Below, one piece after another: positions 8,908 through 19,324 of a stretch of 64,000 nucleotides of DNA (position 1 is the first letter of the stretch; every line of letters begins with the position of its first letter). Below the pieces are notes generated by a model that searched no databases, had not been told where the DNA came from, and saw only the letters and a program-made list of their open reading frames with translations. The stretch is from Dongia sedimenti (lineage in GTDB: Bacteria > Pseudomonadota > Alphaproteobacteria > Dongiales > Dongiaceae): NCBI GenBank assembly GCA_030715195.1, contig JAUYVI010000007.1, positions 62,001 to 126,000 on the forward strand, read 5' to 3'. The translations under genes and the position numbers were made by a program.

Positions 8908-9177
8908 ATGGCGATGACGGCGTGGTGCTGGGGCTTCGGCTGGGGCGATGACGCGATCGACCCCAAGACGCGTTCACTGATGAACCTCACCATGATCGGC
9001 GCGCTGGGCAAGATGCATGAATGGGAAACGCATTGCTGCGGCGCGCTCAACAACGGCGTTTCCAAGGAGGAGATCCGCGCCGCGATTCATGTGATCGGGA
9101 TCTACTGCGGCGTGCCGCAGGCGCTCGAGTGCTTCCGGGTTGCCCGCAAGGTTCTGGAGGAACGCAAGCTCCTGTAA
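8908..9177 (+). pseudogene. Carboxymuconolactone decarboxylase-like protein, 5'-truncated
   Basis: The frame encodes 89 residues from an ATG at 8908 and is open back to a TAG at 8866. The family core is clear: AWCWGFGWGDDAIDPKTRSL, then HEWETHCCGALNNGVSKEEI with a His and Cys, and IGIYCGVPQALECFRVAR. Full-length members run about 125-130 residues and have roughly 35 more before the CWG segment; here those are missing. There is no good ribosome binding site. The break coincides with the scar zone upstream, so this is probably a gene cut by the same rearrangement. A short functional variant cannot be excluded. Confidence 0.6.
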
Positions 9178-9362
9178 GCGACGCGGCGGTCGGTTCTGAT
9201 ACAATCGTGTCGCAAAAGGAAAATCCGAAACGTCCTATTGCCTATGAAAAGTAGGAAGAGGGGTGCTTCTGTTCCGCTATAGTGTCGGAGGGATGGGGTT
9301 TTGGCGTGGCCTAACCTGCCGAGGCATCCGCTGAGACTGCTCGGACTGAGCGAAAGCAACCC

Positions 9363-11234
9363 ATGGGCCATTTGGACGCTGGCTGGCAAACGACGGGGGC
9401 GATGCCTGCTTTGGCACCCACGATGCCCAAAGCGCTGGACGCGCGGCGGCTGCAGAGCGTCCGCGAGATCGCGAGCCTCATCAACGCGGGCAGCGATCTC
9501 GGCAGTTTCTTCGAGCGGCTGGTCTTTGCGCTCTGCCACCATACGATCTGGCGCCGCGCCGGCATCATGGCGGTGGACCGGACTGCCGGATTCTCGATCC
9601 TGGTGGCGCGCTACGATCCCGATCACAAGAAGGGCCTGCCGGATCAGTGGGAGCTCAAGACCAGCCCGAGCCTGAAGGTCGCCGAGACCCGGCAGCCGAT
9701 CATCATCGAAGACGCGCAGACCTCGGATGAATTCCCCGGCTATCGGGAAGATGCGATCGCGCGGAACTATCACACGACCATCGTGCTGCCACTCGGCTGC
9801 ACGGATATGCAATCCCGCGAGATGGTCCTCTCGGTCAGCTCCACCGAACGCGTTTCGGTGACCGAGGAAGAAGTCGATTTCCTGATGACGATCTGCCATC
9901 TGGCGGCGATCGCCGTGGACAAGGAGAAATCGCTACACGCCGAGCGGCTCCTGACCGCTAAGCTCGAGCGGACCTTGCAGATCAACTCCAGCCTGCTGGA
10001 ACGCGTCCTCGGCGGCTCGTCGATGGAGACCATCGCCGGAATCGTCGAGACCATCCTGCCCGACCAGATCGTCATCCTGGATTTCACGACCGACAGCGCC
10101 TATGCGAGCCGCTCGCCGGATGTCGAGCGGGTGAGCGACCGGGAATGGCTCGATGTGGTGCGCGGTCCGGCGGCGAAACTGCTGGAGAAGCTGGTCCAGG
10201 ACAGTGAGCCCTCCGACTTCCGGCAACTGCGCCGCATCAACCTCACGGAGATCGGCGTCGCCCTCGACCGCGAGGCCTATGTCGAGCCGCTCCGGGTCGA
10301 TAACGAGACGGTCGGGGGCCTGGTCATTTTCCCGCGGCAGCGCGGCCTCGACGATCTCGACTTCCTGATCGCGCAGGAAGCGCGCTTTGCCCTGAGCGCG
10401 CAGATCATGCGCACCCATATCCAGCTGCGGCGGCAGGACTCCCAGATAGCCGAGTTCTTCGAGCAGCTTTTCGAGGGAAGCTGGACCGACATCCGGCAGA
10501 TCGAGAGTCGCGGCGACCGGCTCGGCATCGATCTCTCGGCCCCGGCCCATGTTCTCGCCATCGACAGCAACAAGGCCGGCGCCTCGGGCGAGGAGGCAGG
10601 GCAGCTGTTGCGCCATCTCTCGCGGGTGGCGAAGCAGGCGCGCCCTTCTGCGACAGTCGTGGCCCATCGCGGCGTCGTCTTCGTGCATCTCCCCAGCGCC
10701 CCGAAACAAGCGGAGGGATTCGTCGCCATGCTCGGTCGGCAACTGGTCGATGCCGCGAAATGGAGCCACAGCGCCGATCCGGTCGTGGCGCTGGGACCGG
10801 TCTGCCAGTCTCCCGCCGACTATCATGCGGCGCGCGACCAGTGCATCCGGTTGCTGACCCTGGCGAAGATCTTCGGACGGCAAGGGCTGGTGCGGCAGCA
10901 GGACTTCGGCGCCTTCGCGGTCCTGCTCTCCTCGGTCGACAATGCCGTGATGCAGCAATTTGTCCGCGCGACCCTCGGCGAGATCGAGGCCTATGACCAA
11001 GAGCATGACATGGAGCTCCTGGAGACGGCTTCGGCCTTCATCGACCAGAGCTGCCGTTTCCGCGCCACGGCGACGGAACTGAACATCCATGTCTCCACGC
11101 TCCGCTACCGGCTGGAGCGCCTGAAGGAGTTGTTCTCCCTGGATTTGGAGAATCCCGAGACCCGCTTCGCCTTTGTCTTCGCCTTGAAGCTGCGCACCAT
11201 GATCGGTCCCGGCGCCAAATCCGAGAAGCGCTGA
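9363..11234 (+). CDS. GAF-domain transcriptional regulator with PucR/CdaR-type C-terminal HTH
   Basis: It has 623 residues. An N-terminal GAF-like sensor spans about 30-190, with LINAGSDLGSFFERLVFAL at its start. A middle region follows the pattern of PucR/CdaR proteins. The last 60 residues hold the HTH_30 domain: FRATATELNIHVSTLRYRLERL, then NPETRFAFVFALKL. Such proteins sense small ligands and activate neighbouring catabolic operons. The monooxygenase/transport operon begins 90 bases downstream on the same strand and is the obvious target. The start is uncertain because the ATG at 9363 has a weak ribosome site; later ATGs at 9402 and 9423 are possible. Confidence 0.82.
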   Translation: MGHLDAGWQTTGAMPALAPTMPKALDARRLQSVREIASLINAGSDLGSFFERLVFALCHHTIWRRAGIMAVDRTAGFSILVARYDPDHKKGLPDQWELKTSPSLKVAETRQPIIIEDAQTSDEFPGYREDAIARNYHTTIVLPLGCTDMQSREMVLSVSSTERVSVTEEEVDFLMTICHLAAIAVDKEKSLHAERLLTAKLERTLQINSSLLERVLGGSSMETIAGIVETILPDQIVILDFTTDSAYASRSPDVERVSDREWLDVVRGPAAKLLEKLVQDSEPSDFRQLRRINLTEIGVALDREAYVEPLRVDNETVGGLVIFPRQRGLDDLDFLIAQEARFALSAQIMRTHIQLRRQDSQIAEFFEQLFEGSWTDIRQIESRGDRLGIDLSAPAHVLAIDSNKAGASGEEAGQLLRHLSRVAKQARPSATVVAHRGVVFVHLPSAPKQAEGFVAMLGRQLVDAAKWSHSADPVVALGPVCQSPADYHAARDQCIRLLTLAKIFGRQGLVRQQDFGAFAVLLSSVDNAVMQQFVRATLGEIEAYDQEHDMELLETASAFIDQSCRFRATATELNIHVSTLRYRLERLKELFSLDLENPETRFAFVFALKLRTMIGPGAKSEKR

Positions 11235-11324
11235 CGCCGTTCCGTCACAAGGTAGAAGAGATAGGTCGCGGCTTCCTATCCTTTGAGCCAAGAGCGACGG
11301 TCCTGAATCCCTTTAACTTGATTC

Positions 11325-12326
11325 ATGACCGCGGAACTCGCACTCGCCGACCCCGGCGCACTCGATAAGAAGGCACTGCGCCGGGCCCTCGGCAGCTTCG
11401 TCACCGGCGTCACCATCGTGACGACGATGGACGAGATGGGCCGTCCCCGCGGGTTGACGGTCAATTCCTTCACCTCCGTCTCGCTCGATCCGCCGCTGGT
11501 CCTGGTCTGCATCGCCAGGACCTCGGGCAGCTTCGAGGCGTTCCAGCGCAGCTCCGGCTTTGCCATCAATGTGCTCTGCGAAGACCAGCGCTCGGTTTCC
11601 GACCTCTTCGCGACCAAATCGCCGGACAAGTTCGATCACGTGGACTGGGTGCCGGGCGCAACCGGTGCGCCGCGCATCCTCGGCAGCATCAGCACCTTCG
11701 AATGCACGACACATGAACGCGTCGTCGCCGGCGATCACATCATCCTGATCGGCCGGGTGACCGCCTTCGAGATCACGCCGCGCCGGCCGCTGGTCTATGG
11801 CCAGGGCGGCTACATCTCGCTGGCGGCGCAGCAGGCGGCGATCGCGAAGTCGCCCGGCCGGAAGCTGGTCGTCAGCTGCATCGTCGAGCAGAACGGCAAG
11901 GTCCTGATGCTTCCGGATGGGAAGGGGCGGTGGATCCTGCCCGGCGCCGCGCTGACCGGGGGAGGAACCGGCGATCTCGCCTCGCTCAAGGAAGCGCTGC
12001 GCCGCGCCGGTGTGAAGGCCGAGATCACCTTCCTCTATTCCGTCTTCGAGAATGCCACCGACGACACGGTGAACATCGTCTATCGCGGCACCCTGGTCGA
12101 GAAGACCGAGACCGCCGCGCAAGGCCAGTTCTTCGATGCCGAGACCATGCCCTGGTCGGCGCTCTATCCGCAGCCCGCCAACGGCATGCTGATGCGCTAC
12201 TTCCACGAGGCGGCACTCGATCAGTTCGGCATCTACACGGATATCGACGGCGAGGCGCGCGTCGCCCGCCTCACGCACCTGCCGCGCAGCTGGGACTCTT
12301 ATGCCTCGGAATTCAAGGGGAGCTAG
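11325..12326 (+). CDS. Flavin reductase fused to a degenerate NUDIX domain
   Basis: Of 333 residues, about 10-170 are an HpaC/FMN-reductase-like domain: FVTGVTIVTTMDEMGRPRGLTVNSF, then SLDPPLVLVCIART and FAINVLCEDQ. This domain supplies reduced FMN to a two-component monooxygenase. Residues about 180-290 follow a NUDIX fold pattern (VVSCIVEQNGKVLMLPDGKGRWILPG). The NUDIX box, however, reads ASLKEALRRAGV where REVxEExG is expected, so the metal-binding glutamates are lost. The domain is probably structural or a flavin/nucleotide sensor. The partner monooxygenase follows 30 bases downstream. Confidence 0.85.
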   Translation: MTAELALADPGALDKKALRRALGSFVTGVTIVTTMDEMGRPRGLTVNSFTSVSLDPPLVLVCIARTSGSFEAFQRSSGFAINVLCEDQRSVSDLFATKSPDKFDHVDWVPGATGAPRILGSISTFECTTHERVVAGDHIILIGRVTAFEITPRRPLVYGQGGYISLAAQQAAIAKSPGRKLVVSCIVEQNGKVLMLPDGKGRWILPGAALTGGGTGDLASLKEALRRAGVKAEITFLYSVFENATDDTVNIVYRGTLVEKTETAAQGQFFDAETMPWSALYPQPANGMLMRYFHEAALDQFGIYTDIDGEARVARLTHLPRSWDSYASEFKGS

Positions 12327-12356
12327 GCGCATGCGTCGCACTGAGGGAGTGAAAGA

Positions 12357-13433
12357 ATGAAGTTTGCCATCTCCGTGAACATGACCCGGACCGATCCCAG
12401 CCAGGATATCCGGCGGGTTGCCGAACATGCGGTGGATCTCATCCGCATGGCAGAGCAGGGCGGCTTCGAATGCGCCTATGCCCAGGAGCACCACACGATC
12501 GAGTTCGCGGTGGCGCCGAACCCCTTCATGATCCTGACGCATTGGGCTGCGCGCACCAGCCGGATCCGGCTCGGCACCGCCACCGTCGTGGCGCCCTATT
12601 GGCACCCGATCCGGCTCGCCGGCGAGTCCGCGCTCTGCGACGTCTTCAGCGACGGCCGGCTGGAGCTCGGCATCGCCCGCGGCGCCTATCAGTGGGAGTT
12701 CGACCGGCTGGCCGGCGGCATGCAGCAGCAGATCGGCGTCGCCTATATGAAGGAGCTGCTGCCGGCGGTGAAGGCGCTCTGGGCCGGCGACTACACGCAT
12801 AACGGCGAGTTCTGGAAGTTCCCGCATTCGTCGTCGGTGCCCAAGCCGGTGCAGAAGCCGCATCCGCCGATCTGGGTGGCGGCGCGCGATCCCGGCACCT
12901 ACGACTGGGCGATCAAGAGCGGCGCCAACATCATGGCGACGCCGCTCTCGCGCCCGCCGGCCGAGGTGAAGATCCTGGCCGACAAGTTCAACCAGGCGCT
13001 GGCCGACAATCCCGGCATCCCGCGCCCGCGCTTCCTGATGCTGCGCTCCGGCTATGTCTACGAGAACGCCGACGATTGGCGTCGCCCGATCGAGGCCGCC
13101 ATCGTTGACGGTCGCCGATTCGAGAATCTGTTCCAGACCAACGGCAAGGTCATCAACGGCTTCGCCGACCCGGTCGATCTCTCGACCGTTTCCAATCCGG
13201 AAGCCTACAACCCGGAGAAACTGCACGAGAGCCTGCTGTTCGGAACGCCGGAGCAGGTCGTCGAGAAGCTCCGGCTCTACGAAGAGAACGGCGTCGATGT
13301 GTTCTGCCTCGGCGTCAACACCGGCCTCAGCTGGGCCGAGAAGAAGCGCTCGCTCGAGCTCTTCATCGAGCGCGTCATGCCGCATTTCACCGAAGAGACG
13401 AGACGTCCGATCGCGGCGGCCGCGCGGGCGTGA
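12357..13433 (+). CDS. Luciferase-like (LLM) flavin-dependent monooxygenase
   Basis: It has 358 residues and a good ribosome site (GAGGGAGTGAAAGA). Motifs of the bacterial luciferase family are present: CAYAQEHHTIEF near residue 40, RIRLGTATVVAPYWHPIRLA near 75-95, and FSDGRLELGIARGAY near 100-115. The enzyme would use the FMNH2 made by the preceding reductase to oxygenate, and possibly open, an organic substrate. With the ABC importer, hydrolase and aldehyde dehydrogenase that follow, it is the likely first step of a catabolic route. The substrate is unknown; ring-cleaving relatives act on N-heterocycles such as pyridine. Confidence 0.9.
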   Translation: MKFAISVNMTRTDPSQDIRRVAEHAVDLIRMAEQGGFECAYAQEHHTIEFAVAPNPFMILTHWAARTSRIRLGTATVVAPYWHPIRLAGESALCDVFSDGRLELGIARGAYQWEFDRLAGGMQQQIGVAYMKELLPAVKALWAGDYTHNGEFWKFPHSSSVPKPVQKPHPPIWVAARDPGTYDWAIKSGANIMATPLSRPPAEVKILADKFNQALADNPGIPRPRFLMLRSGYVYENADDWRRPIEAAIVDGRRFENLFQTNGKVINGFADPVDLSTVSNPEAYNPEKLHESLLFGTPEQVVEKLRLYEENGVDVFCLGVNTGLSWAEKKRSLELFIERVMPHFTEETRRPIAAAARA

Positions 13434-13479
13434 ATCAAGAATTAGAAGTCCTCGAACCAACATCCACAGGGAGACACCC

Positions 13480-14592
13480 ATGACCAAGACCATCGATCAG
13501 ATTGCCGAAATGCTCCGGCGCCGGGAAATTTCCCGCCGCGGCTTCCTCGGAACCGGTGCCGCACTGGCCGGCGCCAGCCTTGCGCCGTCGCTCATGTCCG
13601 GCTCGGCCTTCGCAGCCGCTGCGCCGGTCACCTTCGTGAGCTGGGGCGGCGCCTATCAGGATGCGCAGAAGGCCTGCTACTGCGATCCCTTCACCGCGAA
13701 GACTGGAACACCCGTGGTGCAGGACGGGCCGATGAACGAGAGCAAGTACCGCACCATGGTGGAGTCGGGCGAATCCGTCTGGGACGTCGCCGACGTCACC
13801 CACGAATTCCTCTACAACGGGATCAAGAACAACCTGTTCGAGAAGCTCGATGCGTCGAAGCTCCACCTCGACCGGGTGCCGCAGCAATACCGCACCGACT
13901 ATGGCGTCGGCGATATCGTCTGGTCCTACAACATCGGCTATAGCACCAAGGTCTTCACCGAGGAGAACCATCCGAAGTCCTGGGCCGACGTCTTCGATCT
14001 CGAGAAGTTCCCCGGCACCCGCACCCTCAACGCCGACGGCCCGCAGGCGGTGTTCGAGGTTGCGACCATGGCGAACGGTACGCCCATGGATAAGGTCTAC
14101 GAGGTGCTGGCGACCCCGGAAGGCGTCAAAGCAGCCCTGGACAAGCTCAGCACCATCAAGAAGAACGTGATCTTCTGGGACACCAACTCGCAGTCCCAGC
14201 AGCTCTTCACCGACGGCGAGGTGAGCTGCGGCATCATCCTCAACGGCCGCGCCTATGACGCGGCCCAGAAGGGCGCCGCCATCGCGGTCGAGTGGAACCA
14301 GAACATCCAGTCGATCGACTACCTGGTGATTCCGAGGGGCAGCAAGAATGTCGAAGGCGCCCATGGCCTAATCGACGAGATGATGGTCGCGGAGAACCAG
14401 GCGAAGCTCGCCAATATGATCGCCTATGCCCCGACCAACCCGGCGGCCTTCTCCGCGATCGACGAGAAGGTTTCGCGCTGGCTCTCGACCCATCCCGACA
14501 ATGCCGCCAAGGGCTTCGTGATCAACGCCACCTTCTGGCGCGACCATCTCGAAGGCCTCCTGGAGCAGTGGGAGAACTGGAAGCTCTCCTGA
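13480..14592 (+). CDS. Spermidine/putrescine-type ABC transporter substrate-binding protein (PotD/PotF-like)
   Basis: The start at 13480 follows AGGGAGACACCC and gives 370 residues; the frame extends upstream into the monooxygenase but is not used there. A twin-arginine signal (SRRGFLGTGAALAG) ends at AFA-AAAPVTF. The mature protein has the PotD-type opening FVSWGGAYQDAQ, later YGVGDIVWSYNIGYST and PKSWADVFDLEKFPGTR. The binding pocket residues cannot be assigned to a polyamine with certainty. Related proteins bind other amines, so the ligand may be the substrate of the upstream monooxygenase. Confidence 0.9.
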   Translation: MTKTIDQIAEMLRRREISRRGFLGTGAALAGASLAPSLMSGSAFAAAAPVTFVSWGGAYQDAQKACYCDPFTAKTGTPVVQDGPMNESKYRTMVESGESVWDVADVTHEFLYNGIKNNLFEKLDASKLHLDRVPQQYRTDYGVGDIVWSYNIGYSTKVFTEENHPKSWADVFDLEKFPGTRTLNADGPQAVFEVATMANGTPMDKVYEVLATPEGVKAALDKLSTIKKNVIFWDTNSQSQQLFTDGEVSCGIILNGRAYDAAQKGAAIAVEWNQNIQSIDYLVIPRGSKNVEGAHGLIDEMMVAENQAKLANMIAYAPTNPAAFSAIDEKVSRWLSTHPDNAAKGFVINATFWRDHLEGLLEQWENWKLS

Positions 14593-14683
14593 TCAGGAAA
14601 ACCGTGGAGTCCGGCCGGAGCCAGCGAAGAGCGGGCGGCGGCCGGACATCCGTCTTTCGACTTCTGCCGGGCGCAGCGCCGAG

Positions 14684-15568
14684 ATGACAACTTTCATTCT
14701 TGATCGAGAAGAGAAGCGCACGCGCCCCGTGCTCGCATCGCTGCGACCGCGGGGCGCCGGCTGGCTCGTGCTGCCGGCGGCCGTGCTGCTTCTGTTGTTC
14801 TTCGCGGTGCCGATCTCCTGGCTGCTCGCGGCCAGTGTGTCCTACCCACAGCTCGGCCTGCAGAATTTCGCAGCACTCTATGAGAAGACGATCTATCTCC
14901 GCGTCCTCGGCAACACCGTCGTCATCAGCGGCGTCACGACCTTCTGGTGCGCGATCATCGGCTATCCGCTGGCCTTCACCATGGCCAATGGCAGCCCGCG
15001 GGTCCGGCGCGCGCTGGTCTTCATCATCCTGATCCCGTTCTGGACCAGCCTGCTGGTGCGCACCTTCGCCTGGATGGTGCTCTTGCAGAAGCAGGGCTTG
15101 ATCAACGATCTGCTCATGTCCGCCGGGCTGATCGATTCACCCGTGGCGCTGATCTACAACCGGCTCGGCGTCTATATCGGCATGGTCCAGGTCCTGCTGC
15201 CGTTCATGATCTTCCCGCTCTATTCGGTGATGGTGCGGATCGACAAGAGCTACTCCCAGGCCGCCGCGACCCTCGGCGCGCCGCCGATCCGCAACTTCTT
15301 CCGGATCTACCTGCCGCTCAGCCTGCCTGGCGTCTTGAGCGGCGCCAGCCTCGTCTTCATCAGCGCACTCGGCTACTACATCACCCCGGCGCTCTTGGGC
15401 GGTCCCGCCGACATGATGATCGCGCAGATGATCGAGAAGCAGATCTCGCAGTTCGGCAACTGGGGCCTGGCGGGTGCACTGGCCGTGGTGCTGCTGGTCG
15501 GCACCGGCGTCAGCCTTGCCATCGTGCATCGCGTGCTCGGCGTGCGCGCCGGATGGAGGCGCGCATGA
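14684..15568 (+). CDS. ABC transporter permease, PotB-like
   Basis: This 294-residue inner-membrane protein has six hydrophobic segments. The coupling loop AAATLGAPPIRNFFRIYLPLS carries the EAA-type motif near residue 200. PFWTSLLVRTFAWMVLLQ near 120 is typical of PotB-type permeases. It pairs with the next gene, whose ATG overlaps its stop codon. Confidence 0.9.
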   Translation: MTTFILDREEKRTRPVLASLRPRGAGWLVLPAAVLLLLFFAVPISWLLAASVSYPQLGLQNFAALYEKTIYLRVLGNTVVISGVTTFWCAIIGYPLAFTMANGSPRVRRALVFIILIPFWTSLLVRTFAWMVLLQKQGLINDLLMSAGLIDSPVALIYNRLGVYIGMVQVLLPFMIFPLYSVMVRIDKSYSQAAATLGAPPIRNFFRIYLPLSLPGVLSGASLVFISALGYYITPALLGGPADMMIAQMIEKQISQFGNWGLAGALAVVLLVGTGVSLAIVHRVLGVRAGWRRA

Positions 15569-16377
15569 TCTCGGGCGCGCGTTATGGCGGGGAGCTCTTC
15601 TGGTCGCGCCTACGGGCGGTGATCTGCATCCTGGCGGTGCTCTACCTGGTGGCGCCCCTGATCATCGTTCTGATCATCTCCTTCAGCTCGGCGCCATTCC
15701 TCACCTTCCCGCCGCCCGGCTTCTCGATGCAGTGGTACCAGAACCTGTTCGGCGATCCGACCTGGTTCGGCTCGCTGCTCACCAGCGTCAAGATCCTGGT
15801 CCCGACGGCTATCATCGCGACCGCTATCGGCACCGCGGCCTCCTATGGCCTCGCGCGCTCGAATTTCATCGGCAAGCCGCTGGTGACCGGCTTCCTCATG
15901 GCGCCGATGGTGGTGCCGGTCATCATCGTGGCGATCGGCGTGTTCGGCGTCTTCCGCAAGGTCGGCCTGTTCGGCAATCTTTCCGGCCTCATCATCGCCC
16001 ACACCGTGCTGACCGTGCCCTATGTCGTGGCGACGGTGTCGGCGGCGCTGACCGTGGTCGATCAGCGCCTGGAGCAGGCGGCGATGACCCTGGGCGCGAC
16101 GCCGCTGGTGACCTTCCGCCGCATCACGCTGCCGCTGATCCTGCCGGCGATCCTGTCCGGGCTGCTGTTTGCCATGGTGATCTCCTTCGACGAGCTGGTG
16201 GTGTCGCTCTTCATCAGCACGCCGACGGTGCGGCCGGTGACGGTGCAGATGTGGTCGAACATCCGCGGCGCCGTCGATCCGACCATCGCGGCCGTCGCCA
16301 CCATCATCTTCCTGTTCTCCCTGCTCGCGCTGGTGGCCGACATCATCGCGCGCAAGAGAACGCGCCTGGAATCTTGA
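15565..16377 (+). CDS. ABC transporter permease, PotC-like
   Basis: The start is ATG 15565, overlapping the PotB-like stop (ATGA) with GGAGG a few bases upstream. The long upstream extension of the frame is a shadow of the previous gene. It has 270 residues, six hydrophobic segments and the EAA loop QAAMTLGATPLVTFRRITLPL. ISFDELVVSLFIS and a late TVQMW segment match PotC-type permeases. Confidence 0.9.
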   Translation: MISGARYGGELFWSRLRAVICILAVLYLVAPLIIVLIISFSSAPFLTFPPPGFSMQWYQNLFGDPTWFGSLLTSVKILVPTAIIATAIGTAASYGLARSNFIGKPLVTGFLMAPMVVPVIIVAIGVFGVFRKVGLFGNLSGLIIAHTVLTVPYVVATVSAALTVVDQRLEQAAMTLGATPLVTFRRITLPLILPAILSGLLFAMVISFDELVVSLFISTPTVRPVTVQMWSNIRGAVDPTIAAVATIIFLFSLLALVADIIARKRTRLES

Positions 16378-16393
16378 GGACTGAGAGGCGGCG

Positions 16394-17509
<1,116 letters not shown>

Positions 17510-17512
17510 ACG

Positions 17513-17827
17513 ATGATCATCGAAGAGCGCTGCTACAAGATCCGCACCCATCTGATGGGCGAGTATCTCCGCCTGGTGCGCGAGGAAGGCCTCGCCATCC
17601 AGGCACCGATCCTCGGCAACCTCATCGGCTATTTCGTCACCGAGATCGGCCCCCTGAGTCATGTCGTCATCCTCTGGGGCTATTCCGACCTCAACGATCG
17701 CGCCGCGCGGCGGGCGACGCTTGCCGCCAACAAGGACTGGCAGGAATTCACCAAGAAGCTCTCGCAATGTCTCGAGACCATGGAAAACCGCATCCTGATC
17801 CCGACCGATTTCTCACCGATGCAGTGA
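17513..17827 (+). CDS. NIPSNAP family protein
   Basis: This 104-residue protein starts MIIEERCYKIRTHLMGEY. It has FVTEIGPLSHVVILWGYSDLNDRAARRA, the pattern of NIPSNAP-domain proteins (ferredoxin-like alpha/beta barrel, an LxHVxxxWxYxxLxxR block). These are often small accessory proteins in catabolic operons and resemble heme or aromatic-binding dimers. No catalytic role can be assigned. Confidence 0.82.
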   Translation: MIIEERCYKIRTHLMGEYLRLVREEGLAIQAPILGNLIGYFVTEIGPLSHVVILWGYSDLNDRAARRATLAANKDWQEFTKKLSQCLETMENRILIPTDFSPMQ

Positions 17828-17849
17828 GCATAAAACCAGGAGATTTGCA

Positions 17850-18461
17850 GTGACCGAACCCGTCATCCGGAAGATCGTGACCTATGCCGAAGAAGTCCTG
17901 GTCGAGGGCAAGCGCGCGGTGCCGCGCCCGACCAAGTTCCTGGCCGCGGCGGCCGTCATCCGCAATCCCTGGCGCGGCGAAAGCTTCACCGACAACCTGA
18001 AGCCGGCGATCATGGCGCATGCCGGTATCTTGGGCGACCTGCTGGTGCCGCGGCTGATGGCGCTGGCGGGCGGCAAGCAGTTCGTCGAGGCCTATGGCAA
18101 GGCAGCGGTGGTCGGCGCCGATGGCGAGGTCGAGCATGCCTCGGCCTTGATCCACACGCTGCGCTTCGGCAACAAACTGCGCGAGGCGGTCGGCGGCACC
18201 TCCTATCTCTCCTTCACCAACAAGCGCGCCGGTCCCGGCTGTGCCATCGATATCCCGATGACTCATATCACCAGCGAGGGCGCGCGTTCGCACTTCCTGA
18301 CCGTGAGCTTCACCATCCCCGATGCGCCGGCGGCGGATGAGATCGTCATTGCGATCGGCGCCGGCACCGCCGGGCGGCCGCATCACCGGATCGGCGACCG
18401 GCACGAGGATATGAAGGAGATGGGCATCCGCTCCAACAACACTCTCGTGCCCGCCAAGTAG
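17850..18461 (+). CDS. AA_synth (DUF1185) family protein
   Basis: A GTG at 17850 after CCAGGAG gives 203 residues. The sequence has RNPWRGESFTDNLKPAI, AYGKAAVVGADGEVEHASA and GAGTAGRPHHRIGDRHED, which I recognise as the amino-acid-synthesis family (Pfam AA_synth). Family members are found in catabolic clusters beside flavin monooxygenases and hydrolases and have no settled reaction. The conserved His and Asp residues suggest an amide- or ring-processing enzyme, but that is inference. Confidence 0.75.
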   Translation: MTEPVIRKIVTYAEEVLVEGKRAVPRPTKFLAAAAVIRNPWRGESFTDNLKPAIMAHAGILGDLLVPRLMALAGGKQFVEAYGKAAVVGADGEVEHASALIHTLRFGNKLREAVGGTSYLSFTNKRAGPGCAIDIPMTHITSEGARSHFLTVSFTIPDAPAADEIVIAIGAGTAGRPHHRIGDRHEDMKEMGIRSNNTLVPAK

Positions 18462-18485
18462 TCATCCGAACCCGAAGGCAGAACA

Positions 18486-19313
18486 ATGACCGCAGAAGCC
18501 AGCGCAGCGATGTCGAACCCGATCCTCTACCAATACGCCAAGGTCAACGGCGTGCGTCTCCGCTACCGGGTCGAAGGCAGCGGTCCGGTCATCGCCCTCA
18601 TTCATGGCGTCGGCGGCTCGCTCGAGGACTGGGACCGCGTGGCGCCGCAGCTGACCCCGCGCTTCACCGTGATCCGCCACGACCAGCGCGGCCACGGCGA
18701 ATCGGAGAAGGCGCCCGGTCCCTATGTGGTCGATGACTTCGCCCGTGATCTGCATGCGCTGCTCGGCCATCTCAGGGTCGAGACCTGCCATGTCGCGGGC
18801 TTCTCGCTCGGCGGCCTGGTCGCGCAGGCCTTCGCGCTCAACTATCCGAAGATGGTGGATCGCCTCATCCTGCTGAGCACCGTCGCCGGGCGCACCGAAG
18901 AGGAGAAGAAGCGGGTGCTGGATCGGCTCGACATCGTCGCCACCGGCATTCCCGGCCAGCATTTCGAGAACTCAGTCGCGCGCTGGTTCACCGACGAGTT
19001 CCAGAAAGCCAACCCCGATCTGATCGCCGCCTATGCGAAGCGCAGCCGGCAGAATGACCCCAAAGCCTACGCGGCCGCCTATCGCGTGCTGGCGATCACC
19101 GATCTCGCCGACCGGCTGCCGGAGATCAAGCGCCCGACCCTGGTGGCGACGGCGGAGAACGACATCGGCTCGAACCCCCGGATGGCGCGCCTCATGCACG
19201 AACGGATCGCCGGGTCCAAGCTGTATATCTTCCCGCATCTCCGCCATTCCATCCTGACCGAGGCGCCGGACACGGTCGCCAAGGTGATGCTCGACTTCCT
19301 CGGCCCGCAGTAA
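18486..19313 (+). CDS. Alpha/beta hydrolase (3-oxoadipate enol-lactonase-like)
   Basis: It has 275 residues: oxyanion segment LIHGVGGSLEDW near 40, nucleophile elbow AGFSLGG near 117, and catalytic His in FPHLRHSILTEAP near the C-terminus. DQRGHGESEKAPGPY is the usual strand after the oxyanion loop. It probably hydrolyses an ester, lactone or amide made by the monooxygenase. The aldehyde dehydrogenase starts 12 bases later. Confidence 0.85.
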   Translation: MTAEASAAMSNPILYQYAKVNGVRLRYRVEGSGPVIALIHGVGGSLEDWDRVAPQLTPRFTVIRHDQRGHGESEKAPGPYVVDDFARDLHALLGHLRVETCHVAGFSLGGLVAQAFALNYPKMVDRLILLSTVAGRTEEEKKRVLDRLDIVATGIPGQHFENSVARWFTDEFQKANPDLIAAYAKRSRQNDPKAYAAAYRVLAITDLADRLPEIKRPTLVATAENDIGSNPRMARLMHERIAGSKLYIFPHLRHSILTEAPDTVAKVMLDFLGPQ

Positions 19314-19324
19314 CGGAGATCGCC

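Noticed and set aside
11313..13493. A 726-residue open frame on the minus strand opposite the reductase/monooxygenase genes
   Set aside because: It is an antisense shadow of GC-rich coding DNA: His/Asp/Arg-rich low-complexity translation, no ribosome site, no domain, and both plus-strand genes beneath it are clear families.
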